A program made the translations under genes and the position numbers. The notes below the pieces were generated by a model. The model saw nothing but the letters and a program-made list of their open reading frames with translations. It made no database searches and had not been told where the DNA came from. A DNA stretch of 64,000 nucleotides from Roseiarcus sp963806935 (GTDB lineage: Bacteria; Pseudomonadota; Alphaproteobacteria; Rhizobiales; Beijerinckiaceae). The stretch lies in NCBI GenBank assembly GCA_963806935.1, contig CAWEAT010000002.1, positions 248,001 through 312,000 on the forward strand, read 5' to 3'. Of the stretch, positions 28,055 through 35,882 are shown piece after piece; positions within the stretch are counted from its first letter, which is position 1; every line of letters begins with the position of its first letter.

Positions 28055-28072
28055 ATTGACTATTTAGTCAAT
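28055..28072. promoter_or_regulatory. Candidate TetR operator (18-bp palindrome) upstream of the exporter operon
   Basis: ATTGACTATTTAGTCAAT is palindromic in all but the central two positions. The site at 33298-33315 in front of the monooxygenase/hydrolase promoters has the same sequence in 15 of 18 positions. The nearest regulator gene is the TetR gene at 34568-35224. It lies between the exporter operon (leftwards) and the aromatic cluster. The assignment is inference from shared sequence. Confidence 0.55.
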
Positions 28073-28226
28073 ATGACATTATCGTCTAGCTTTGAACTGT
28101 GGTCCGCTTGGTTCGCTCTGATCGATGTAGAGGATCTACGCTCGCATCAGAGGCAGCTTGGCCAAGCTCCTGATAACAAAGGCGTTCATCCCTTGTCGCG
28201 ACGGCCGTCGCGACTGCCCGGATTCA

Positions 28227-28441
28227 CTAGCTGCGCGGCAAAATGACACAGAGGGCAGCCGTCGCCGATTGCGAGGCTCTCAAGAGCGAAAGCAGGCGCC
28301 GGCCGTAGCCGCCGGCGCGGCGCACGTCGACGAATTCACCGAGGCGGCCGCGACGGCAATCTCAATTTCGTCGGCGGCAGGACTGCGACGTGGAACTTCT
28401 CGAACCTCGAATCCGCCGCCCGCCTCGGGCGACAGGCACAT
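28227..28441 (-). pseudogene. N-terminal remnant of an MDR-family NADPH:quinone oxidoreductase
   Basis: A short frame starting at 28441 reads MCLSPEAGGGFEVREVPRRS and then PAADEIEIAVAAASVN, the start of a medium-chain alcohol dehydrogenase/quinone reductase. After Asn the coding continues in another frame as FVDVRRAGGYGRRLLSLL, which is the expected family sequence, and stops at 28227. The catalytic and nucleotide-binding domains are absent. It is therefore a truncated and frameshifted leftover, at the 3' end of the aromatic operon and just after the acyl-CoA synthetase gene; an intact version may once have been part of the pathway. Confidence 0.6.
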
Positions 28442-28499
28442 GGCGACCAGACGAGTCGAGAGGGTCGTTGTTTGCGCGGCCCGGTCGACTTCATCGTTC

Positions 28500-30446
28500 T
28501 CATCCTCCGGCTTTGCAGGCATCCGCCGACTGCTCGTCCGAGTTTCTCACGGCAAACACTTCCGACCTGAAAGCATAGCGGTCGAGAGCTTGTTGCAGCG
28601 CGTCCGCGCGTTCGGCGGCCGTGACCAGCGCCCGCAGACCGCTATGCGGGTTGCGTTCGACCCGCACGGACGAAATCTCTGCGCCGACCCTTTTCGCCTC
28701 GACGCGAACCGTTTCCTCGATTTCACGCTCGACGAGCGCCGGCTTGAAAAGCTTCCCAACGGCGGTCACTGGCAGGGACGAGGAAATCTTGACGCGCTTC
28801 GGCGTCGCGGCTTTTTCCGGAATGGTCCGACCGGCGTGCTCTAAGAGCTCCGCCTCCGTCACGGTAGCGCCCGGTTTCAGCTGAACGTAGGCGACCGGCA
28901 ACTCGCCGGCATAGGCGTCCGGACTTCCCACGGCGGCGACCACCGCCACGGCCGGATGCTTCTGCAGGGCGTCCTCGATGATCTTCGGATCGATGTTGTG
29001 TCCGCCGCGGATGATGAGCTCCTTCTTGCGTCCGGCGAGCCAGAAGTAACCATCGGCGTCCTGTCGCCCGAGGTCGCCGGTGTTGAGCCAGCGCTGGCCG
29101 TCAATATCGATCCAGAGGCCTGCGTTGTGCCGGGGGTCGAGATAACCCGAGAACACGTTCGGCCCGTTGATCGCGATGACGCCAACCTCATCAATTCCCG
29201 CCATTCGCTCGAAGCGCCCGCTGGCGTCCAGGACGACGGCGGCCATGCGCTGGTAAGGGATCGACAGGCCGATCGAGCCCGGTCGTCGTTCGCCTTCGGG
29301 CGGGTTGACGGACGAGACGCAGGCGCCCTCGGTCAGGCCGTAGCCTTCGATGATCCTCACGCTGGTCTTGGCCTCGAAAGCGTGAGCAAGCGCCAGGGGC
29401 ATCGGGGCGGCCCCGCAAATCGCAAACTTGAGACTGGATAGATCGTTGTCGCCGATCGGCGTCTCCAGCACGGCGGAATAGAGCGTCGGCACGCCGGAGA
29501 AGGTCGAGACGCGGAAACGCGCCACGATCTCCCAGAAGCGCGCGATGACATTCTTTCCCCGGTAGCCCTCCGGGGTGGCGAGCACGACATGGTCGCCGCG
29601 CATCCACGGCTGGAGCCCGGTGACCAGCTGTCCGTTCACGTGGAACAGCGGCAAGCCGCAGAGAACGGTTCGCGGCGAGCCGTCCGTCTCGGTCAAGCTC
29701 GACGCGGCCCAGGCGTCAAACACCTCGTTCCGGTGCGTGCGAACCGCAATTTTTGGGGACCCGGTCGTGCCGCCGGTGCAAACATATGACGATACGTCGC
29801 CGGCGCCGATCTCGCGTCCCGTGACGAGACGGTCGGAGGGCTGTGCGCGCATCGCGTCCCGGAAATTGACGACCTTCAGGCTCAAGCCCGATGCGGCCGC
29901 TTTGATGGAAGCGCGCGCAGCTTGTCGGAATTCCTCGTCGAGGTATTTGGCCATGTCGACGAAAGCGATCGCCTTGAGGTCGGGAAGCGAGGCGATTTCT
30001 GAGGCCAGCGCAGGCCACGCCTTCGCGTGCAAGGCCGGCGCGAGCGTGACGAGGACCGAGGCCCGGGCTGAGCGCATCAAGTCCGCGATCTGCTTCGGCT
30101 CGAGCATTGGGTTTATGGCAAGCGCCGCCCCGGCAGCCTCGCCTCCCCAAATCGTGAAGTGGGTCTCGGCAAGGTTCGGCAGGACAAACGCCGCCGGACG
30201 GTCGGCCGCAATGCCGAGCAAAGCAAAGAGGTTTGCCGCGCGCGTCACGTCGGAAATGAGGTCCGCGTAGGTCCAGACATGCGTCTTGTCGAGGCGCTCG
30301 GCCGAGAGAAAGAAGGTCAGCGCCGTCCTGTCGGGAGTTCGCCTCGCGCTTGCGGCTAGCGCGGCATAGGTGCTCTCGGGCAGGCCCCGCTCTATCAGCG
30401 GGACGGCTTCGATCGCCGCAATGTCGGACAGGTTCTTGACCGCCAC
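28500..30446 (-). CDS. Acyl-CoA synthetase (AMP-forming ANL superfamily)
   Basis: The 648-residue enzyme activates a carboxylic acid as its CoA thioester through an acyl-AMP. It has the phosphate-binding loop YVCTGGTTGSPKIAVRTHRN, the A5-type motif YGLTEGACVSSVNPP, the aspartate motif WLNTGDLGRQDADGYFWLAGRKKELIIRGGHNIDP, and the C-terminal lysine region SSLPVTAVGKLFKPAL. The GTG start at 30446 is preceded by GGAGGATACC. It is the last intact gene of an operon with an extradiol dioxygenase and an aromatic monooxygenase, so the likely substrate is an aromatic or ring-cleavage-derived acid. The exact substrate cannot be read off. Confidence 0.9.
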   Translation of the reverse strand: MAVKNLSDIAAIEAVPLIERGLPESTYAALAASARRTPDRTALTFFLSAERLDKTHVWTYADLISDVTRAANLFALLGIAADRPAAFVLPNLAETHFTIWGGEAAGAALAINPMLEPKQIADLMRSARASVLVTLAPALHAKAWPALASEIASLPDLKAIAFVDMAKYLDEEFRQAARASIKAAASGLSLKVVNFRDAMRAQPSDRLVTGREIGAGDVSSYVCTGGTTGSPKIAVRTHRNEVFDAWAASSLTETDGSPRTVLCGLPLFHVNGQLVTGLQPWMRGDHVVLATPEGYRGKNVIARFWEIVARFRVSTFSGVPTLYSAVLETPIGDNDLSSLKFAICGAAPMPLALAHAFEAKTSVRIIEGYGLTEGACVSSVNPPEGERRPGSIGLSIPYQRMAAVVLDASGRFERMAGIDEVGVIAINGPNVFSGYLDPRHNAGLWIDIDGQRWLNTGDLGRQDADGYFWLAGRKKELIIRGGHNIDPKIIEDALQKHPAVAVVAAVGSPDAYAGELPVAYVQLKPGATVTEAELLEHAGRTIPEKAATPKRVKISSSLPVTAVGKLFKPALVEREIEETVRVEAKRVGAEISSVRVERNPHSGLRALVTAAERADALQQALDRYAFRSEVFAVRNSDEQSADACKAGG

Positions 30447-30486
30447 TCTGGTATCCTCCCTCCGCTGCCGGCAGGCGTCTGAGCAT

Positions 30487-31597
30487 TCATCGCCAAGGAC
30501 GCGCCGGCCTCGCGACGCTGCTCTTGAGCGCGAGCATTTTCTTGAGGCGCGGCCTGTCGGTTATCGCCGTCCTCAGGACCGAGACGAGTCGCCGCGGCGT
30601 GAGTTTCGCGTCGATGAAGTCGTCGGGAAGGTCGGGGCCCCATTGATAGAGCCCGGCGCGATCGAGCACGTGATAGCCTGCAGGCTGCCGGTCGTCGAAC
30701 AAATCACCGTCCGCGTAATGCTCGTGCTTCTGGCCCCAAGGATCGCGCCAGTAGTCGAAAATCTGGCTGCCGAGGAGATGTCGTCCCACGCCCCAGGCGT
30801 GACGGTACTTGCGCGCCATCAACACCTGCTGGCCCATTTCGACGGCGTCCAGATCGACGACCTCGAAAGCGACGTGATCGACCTTCGAACTCGAGGCCCA
30901 GTGCGACGAACAAGGTATGATGGTCGGTCGGCTCGCCGCCTCGGTCGAGACGCATGAAAGCGCCGACCGGCGTTCCGTCCGGCAGGCACATGACGTCGGA
31001 CGGAATGAAGCCGAGCGTGTCCATGTGCCAGCGCACGCTCCTGTCGAAGTCCGGAGTTTCGAGCACGAGGTGGCCGAGCTTGGTGACCTGCGGCGGCTCG
31101 AGCGCGGGCCGCTGGGTGTCGTTCACCCGCACGATCTGGCTCGGAGCGTTGTGCAGGATCGCGCCCCGGGTCGGAAGCAGCTCGGACGGCGCAACCCCAT
31201 GCAGAACGTCGACCTCGACTCCTTCCGGATCGATGAGACGCACGACCGAGCCGCCGCCTGGGCCCGCCGCCCTCTCTATCGGACGGCTGAACGTCTTGGA
31301 CAGTCTCTGAAGGTCGTCCGCGCTCGGAACCGACAGGCCTAACCCGATGAACCGGGCTCGCGGGCCCCGCGTCACCTGGTAGACGTAGGGTCTCGAACCG
31401 GTTCCGCGCAGGAACATCTCGTTCTCGGCCTTTGAGACGACGATCAGCCCAAAATCGCGAAGGTACTGTTCGGCGCGTTCGAGATCAGGGCGCTCGAAAT
31501 GGACGAACAGGAGATCGTTTGCCTTCACGACAGGCGAGACGCTGCGTGGAAGTTCGACGCTGCCCGGACCGCTCGTGACAATCGGCGTATGCAACAT
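30487..31597 (-). pseudogene. VOC-family extradiol ring-cleavage dioxygenase, interrupted by one frameshift
   Basis: Two frames together give a roughly 369-residue type I extradiol dioxygenase of the catechol 2,3-dioxygenase/BphC kind. The N-terminal VOC module is non-catalytic. The C-terminal module carries the metal ligands: His in KLGHLVLETPDFD, His in KVDHVAFEVVDLD and Glu in QKHEHYADGDLF. The frame changes between DHHTLFVALG and SSKVDHVAF, near the CCC at 30897-30899, so a single-base indel explains it. The start at 31597 has an excellent AAGGAGGAACCC site. The enzyme would open a catechol ring made by the monooxygenase encoded just upstream. Function is preserved if the indel is a sequencing error. 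Confidence 0.82.
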
Positions 31598-31621
31598 GGG
31601 TTCCTCCTTGATAAACTGTCG

Positions 31622-33235
31622 TCAGGCCGCCTTTGGCAGAGACGTGGCGGTCGCGTTGGCGAATGGGGTGAGGACGGCAAGATCGCCGCTTGCGTCGAGT
31701 CTCGCGGCGATGAAGCGGTCCGGCCGAACGAGAATACCGCGGACGCTATGCTTCGCGGCCCAGGCGATGAATTTGGGGTCGCTGCACTCCAGGACCGATG
31801 TTCGCCCGCTCTTGATTGGACCGGGTGGACTGAGAGCGATGAACTGCGCGCCCAGCGCCTCGAGGATCGCAAAGTCTCTGCCCGAGAGCATCGACGCCGG
31901 GTCGGCGCCGAAGCCAAGCGCGAGCCATTGATGGCACCCGAGGAACCGGTCGAGCGGCGTCTCCCCGAGCGAAGACTTAAGGATCGGCTGCGGCGCCATC
32001 TGGCCGATCAACGCGTCCTTCCCACTCGCCGTGAGGGCGCTGCGGTGGATGGCGGGCGGCGGAACAACGCCCCCCCGGCCGATAAAGGCGCGGAAGCGGC
32101 GCGAGAGATTGAGGCAGGCGAAAACCGAGTCGCGAGCGGCGGCGATCGCCTGATTCGTCGGCATGATGATCGACCCAAGCCGGCGGGAGATTTCAACCAT
32201 TCTTCGCACCACCGGAGCCCGCTCGACTTCGTATGTGTCGAGGATCTCCTCGGAAGCCTGGCCGTTGAGGACGGCGGCAAGTTTCCACGATAGATTGGCC
32301 GCATCCTTCATGCCTCCATTCATCCCCTGCCCCGCGAATGGCGGCATGAGGTGGGCAGCGTCGCCGGCAAGGAAAATTCGACCCACGCGCCAGCGGTCGG
32401 CGACGCGGGCATGGAAGGCATAGACAGCCTTGCGCTCGATCTCGAACCCATCGACGCCCGCTTTTTCCTTGACGAGCGCCCGAACCATCTCGTCGCGGCT
32501 CAGCGTCTCCTCGCTCTCGCCCGGCAACTGCATGAATTCCCAACGCACGCGGTCGCCAACCGCGGGGAGTTCGACCGTCGGGCGCCGAGGATCGCACCGG
32601 AACGTGATTCCCTTGACGCCATGATTTGGGACAATCGCATCGACGACGAGCCAGCGCTCCGTATAGGTCGAGCCAACGAGTTTCACGCCGAGGCCTTCGC
32701 GAACGCCGCTGGTCCCTCCGTCGCAAGCGACAACATAAGCCGCTCTTACCCGACGATTTCCGTCCGGCGCCGAAATCGTCAGCGTCACCCCGTGCTCGTC
32801 CTGCGCAAGCGCTCCCACGGCATGGGCGAAGGCGACGTCGACGTTGCCGAAACGCGCGAGGCCCTTGAGCAGGGTACGCTCGAACTCAGGCTGGTAGAAG
32901 GTTCCGAGCGGCGAGTGGCCATAGACGCTGCGGGGAAACTTCGCCTCCATAAGCGCCTTGCCGCGCGCATTGAGATGGCGAACTGGCGGGTCCTGCACCA
33001 GCCCCGGCGCAATCTCGTCAAAAAGCCCAATCTGAGCGAACAGGCGAAGGGTCTCCGCGTCATAGGCGATGGCGCGCGGCAGCCCCAGGAGGTCGGCATT
33101 GCGCTCGAAGACTTCGACCCGAAGCCCCGCCGCGCCGAGAAGATTGGCGGTCATCAAACCGACCGGACCAGCCCCGACCACCGCGATGTCGCATGCGGAC
33201 ACACCCTCGGCTGCTGACCCTGCTTTTCCCACCAT
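31622..33235 (-). CDS. FAD-dependent aromatic monooxygenase (MhpA-like)
   Basis: The 537-residue flavoprotein hydroxylase resembles 3-(3-hydroxyphenyl)propionate hydroxylase MhpA. It has VVGAGPVGLMTANLLGAAGL at the N-terminus, the CDGGTSGVRE block, and GRIFLAGDAAHLMPPFAGQG with the following NGGMKDAANLSWKL, then a C-terminal thioredoxin-like domain with the VRPDRFIAARLD segment. It would hydroxylate a phenolic compound to a catechol for the neighbouring dioxygenase. The ATG at 33235 follows GGAGGAAGTG. It is the first gene of the operon read leftwards from the regulated promoter region at about 33,300. Confidence 0.92.
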   Translation of the reverse strand: MVGKAGSAAEGVSACDIAVVGAGPVGLMTANLLGAAGLRVEVFERNADLLGLPRAIAYDAETLRLFAQIGLFDEIAPGLVQDPPVRHLNARGKALMEAKFPRSVYGHSPLGTFYQPEFERTLLKGLARFGNVDVAFAHAVGALAQDEHGVTLTISAPDGNRRVRAAYVVACDGGTSGVREGLGVKLVGSTYTERWLVVDAIVPNHGVKGITFRCDPRRPTVELPAVGDRVRWEFMQLPGESEETLSRDEMVRALVKEKAGVDGFEIERKAVYAFHARVADRWRVGRIFLAGDAAHLMPPFAGQGMNGGMKDAANLSWKLAAVLNGQASEEILDTYEVERAPVVRRMVEISRRLGSIIMPTNQAIAAARDSVFACLNLSRRFRAFIGRGGVVPPPAIHRSALTASGKDALIGQMAPQPILKSSLGETPLDRFLGCHQWLALGFGADPASMLSGRDFAILEALGAQFIALSPPGPIKSGRTSVLECSDPKFIAWAAKHSVRGILVRPDRFIAARLDASGDLAVLTPFANATATSLPKAA

Positions 33236-33297
33236 CGCACTTCCTCCATGCCTTCCGATCGCTCGACCGGCGATTTCCTGTTGCGTTCGTACGTCAT

Positions 33298-33315
33298 AAT
33301 GACTATTATGTCAAT
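33298..33315. promoter_or_regulatory. Candidate TetR operator in the divergent promoter of the aromatic cluster
   Basis: AATGACTATTATGTCAAT agrees with the palindrome at 28055-28072 in 15 of 18 positions. On the minus strand it overlaps a promoter-like TTGACA, followed after 17 bases by TACGAA, that would drive the monooxygenase operon. On the plus side it lies about 205 bases upstream of the fumarylacetoacetate-hydrolase gene. The location fits repression of both directions by the adjacent TetR protein; this is inferred. Confidence 0.6.
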
Positions 33316-33521
33316 ATGAACATTATGGTCGTGACGAGAATTAGTTTTGGTCAAGATCGATCGGAGCCGCGCCTGTCGCCCGGCGGCATGCCGGAATTCT
33401 GGGCGCTCGTGTTCAAGCGGACGAAGTCAACCGGGCGCTGCGCCAACTCGATGACGGAATGACCCCGGAGCGGGACGCAATCTGCGACAAGGACCAACTG
33501 ATCCAAGAGGGAGAAACTTCA

Positions 33522-34478
33522 ATGGCGACAAATCTCGTTCGTTTTGACAACGATGGGGCCGCGAAATGGGGCGTTGTAGGCGGGTCCGGCGTTACGCCTT
33601 TGGAGGGCGACTACCCGACGACGGCGGCGCTGATCGAACGCGGCGAAGTCGATTGGCTGGCCGCGAAGAAGCGCCCGCCAGCCATATCGCTCGACAAGAC
33701 AAGTATCTTGTCGCCCGTGACCGCGCCCTGCCGCATCTACTGCCAGGGCGCGAACTACCGCCAGCACATGATCGAATCGGGCATGAATCCCGACGCGAAG
33801 GTCTTCAACATGTTCTTTACCAAGTCGGACGCCTCGATCTCGTCCGCGCGAGGCGCCGTCACGCGGCCGAAGCACGTCGCGCTCCTCGACTACGAGATCG
33901 AGCTCGCGCTCGTCTTCCGGCGCGCGATCGACAAGCCGGTGACGGTGACGAGCGACCGACTCAAGGACTTCGTCTTCGGCATAGCGATCGCGAACGATTT
34001 GAGCGCGCGGGACGTGCAGTTGCCACAAACCCAATTCTTCAAAGGGAAGAGCTATCGCGGCTTCTGCCCGTTGGGGCCGTGGCTGACGGTGCTCGAGGAC
34101 GACGAGTTCAACCTTATCGAAGGCCTGGAGCTCACCCTCTCCGTGAACGGCGCGAGCAGGCAAAGCGATTCCACCCGAAACCTCGTCTTCAAGCCGGCCG
34201 AAACAATCTCGGAGCTATCGACCTTCGCCAATATAGCGCCGGGCGACGTGCTTCTCACCGGCACGCCCAGCGGCTGCGCGCTGCGTGTGCCGCCCCCGGC
34301 GATCCGCCGCATTGTACAACTGCTTCCCGAGCGGCAGTTCTGGAAGCTGTTCCTCAAATCGCAGAGCCGCCAGCCGCAGTACCTGCAGCCCGGAGACCGC
34401 ATCAGCGCGCGCATCATGAGCGCGGACGGCCGTCTCGATCTCGGCGAGCAGCGGACCGAGGTCCTCGCAGAAGCGTGA
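33522..34478 (+). CDS. Fumarylacetoacetate hydrolase family protein
   Basis: The 318-residue enzyme has the FAH fold used by fumarylpyruvate hydrolases, 2-oxo-hydratases and decarboxylases of meta-cleavage pathways. Metal-site blocks are ALLDYEIELALVF with the conserved Glu residues, IANDLSARDVQ with Asp, and the GTPSGCALRVPPP loop. YCQGANYRQHMIESG near residue 80 carries the usual His. The ATG at 33522 behind GAGGGAG was chosen; the frame could start at 33459. It is divergent from the monooxygenase-dioxygenase operon and followed by the convergent TetR gene, so it probably handles the ring-cleavage product. Confidence 0.92.
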   Translation: MATNLVRFDNDGAAKWGVVGGSGVTPLEGDYPTTAALIERGEVDWLAAKKRPPAISLDKTSILSPVTAPCRIYCQGANYRQHMIESGMNPDAKVFNMFFTKSDASISSARGAVTRPKHVALLDYEIELALVFRRAIDKPVTVTSDRLKDFVFGIAIANDLSARDVQLPQTQFFKGKSYRGFCPLGPWLTVLEDDEFNLIEGLELTLSVNGASRQSDSTRNLVFKPAETISELSTFANIAPGDVLLTGTPSGCALRVPPPAIRRIVQLLPERQFWKLFLKSQSRQPQYLQPGDRISARIMSADGRLDLGEQRTEVLAEA

Positions 34479-34567
34479 TACAGAGTCTCAAGCAAACCGA
34501 GCCCGCTCGAAGTGGTCGGATCGAGGCGCCCTGGTTGCCTGCCTCGGCGGGGCCGCCGGTCCGTCAT

Positions 34568-35224
34568 TCATGGACGCCGACCTGAATGCGCGCTCCGAAT
34601 GTCGGAAAGCCGGGCGCAGATGGACGCGGCGTCGCGCTTTCCGATGCCGATCGCGGTCAGAATACATCGGACGGCCTCGGTCCGGTCGCCATCCTTGAGC
34701 CGTCCCTCGCCGATCGCCGTCATGACCTGAAGGACGATTCCAACCGACACTTCGAGAGCAAGCTCTAGCGACAATCCCGCCTGCGGAGATTGCTTGAGCG
34801 CCTCCCGTAGGTCTTCGGAGAACCGCTTCCGCGCTATTCGTCCCACCGTCGGGTATGACCTTGCCATCCGGCCTGCAAGTAAGGCCCACAAGCGGTCATC
34901 GAGCGATTTTTGGAAGAAGGCGTCGCAGCCGAACGCAATCCGGAGAAGCGGATCAGAGAGGGATAACCGGAACGGCTGAATGAGCTCGTCGAACGATTTG
35001 ACCAGCTCATCGGCTACCGCCGCGGCAAGTTCATCCAGATCATTGAAATGGGTGTAAAAGGTGCCCTTCGCGACTCCCGCCTCGCTCACCACCTCGTCTA
35101 CCGTGACCGACTCCCACGGCCGCGTGGAGTACAGCGCCTTCGCCGCGCCGATCAACTGCGCTTTTGTTCTCGCGCGTTTCTCCCGGCCGATCTCCGCGCG
35201 CCTCTCGAGATTGATGTTCGCCAT
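34568..35224 (-). CDS. TetR-family transcriptional regulator of the aromatic cluster
   Basis: The 218-residue repressor has an N-terminal helix-turn-helix (KAQLIGAAKALYSTRPWESV, then TVDEVVSEAGVAKGTFYTHF) and a helical ligand-binding C-terminal domain. AGGAG precedes the ATG at 35224. Its promoter has TATACT as a -10 element (35244-35249 on the minus strand) next to a palindrome, which suggests autoregulation. Because related 18-bp sites lie at the promoters of the catabolic genes and upstream of the ABC exporter, it likely controls these genes in response to a pathway acid or CoA ester. The ligand is unknown. Confidence 0.88.
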   Translation of the reverse strand: MANINLERRAEIGREKRARTKAQLIGAAKALYSTRPWESVTVDEVVSEAGVAKGTFYTHFNDLDELAAAVADELVKSFDELIQPFRLSLSDPLLRIAFGCDAFFQKSLDDRLWALLAGRMARSYPTVGRIARKRFSEDLREALKQSPQAGLSLELALEVSVGIVLQVMTAIGEGRLKDGDRTEAVRCILTAIGIGKRDAASICARLSDIRSAHSGRRP

Positions 35225-35257
35225 AAGCTTTTCTCCTGTTGATAGTATACGCCATCC

Positions 35258-35282
35258 TGGTCAAATTGACCATATATTCATT
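35258..35282. promoter_or_regulatory. Candidate autoregulatory operator of the TetR gene
   Basis: TGGTCAAATTGACCA (35258-35272) is a perfect inverted repeat around one base, 34 bases upstream of the tetR ATG and just ahead of its -10-like TATACT. Overlapping it, ATTGACCATATATTCATT (35265-35282) resembles the 18-bp sites at 28055 and 33298, but with a weaker right half. Which of the two overlapping readings is bound cannot be told. Confidence 0.5.
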
Positions 35283-35882
35283 AGGAAAGGCCGCGGCGCA
35301 ATGGGACGGAGGCGGGGCGATCCGGCTGCGCCTTACGCTCCCTTCGTTCAGTCTCGGCCGAAGGTTCCAGGCGACACAACGGTATCGCCTTGATTTTCCG
35401 CAGGAGCAGGACATTGCCGCCTGCGGCTCGTTTTCGACCTAAAGAGCGGCGTGTTCGAGAACCAGAGGCACGTCAAGCTTCTAGTCGATCTCGATTGCGG
35501 GAGAGCGTGGCCATGTCACGCCAAGCTTCGCGCGATGCGATCGAGGTCAGTCCGGCAGATCCCGCTGAACGCTAGAAGCGGATCGGGAACGGGGCTCTGC
35601 GACAATGCGTCTTGCGCGAGTTGCCGCAGTTCGGCGCTTGCTTCAGCGCAGTCTCGACGGTGGCTCTGAGCACCGCTTCCACGCCGCTGACCCCGTTTGC
35701 CGGGGCAAACAGCCTCATTGGTTTCACAACCCAGGTCAGGCGCCGCTCATCGCCGCCGGCGAGAAGTCGTCATGAGCCAGTAACAGGCGATCGTGACTGC
35801 GCTGGGTATAGATGGCCACGCGCCGCCTGCCGATGAGTGCCCGGCAGCGCCGACACCGGGCTCAGGATGGCTGCGTCGACAG
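35283..35882. other. Intergenic region without a supported gene
   Basis: Six hundred bases lie between the tetR promoter and the end of the RND pump gene. Several short overlapping frames exist, none with a ribosome site or a recognisable product. On the minus strand a stretch around 35580-35760 could read WVVKPMRLFAPANGVSGVE, perhaps an old gene fragment, but I cannot assign it. No RNA gene or strong hairpin was seen. Confidence 0.4.
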
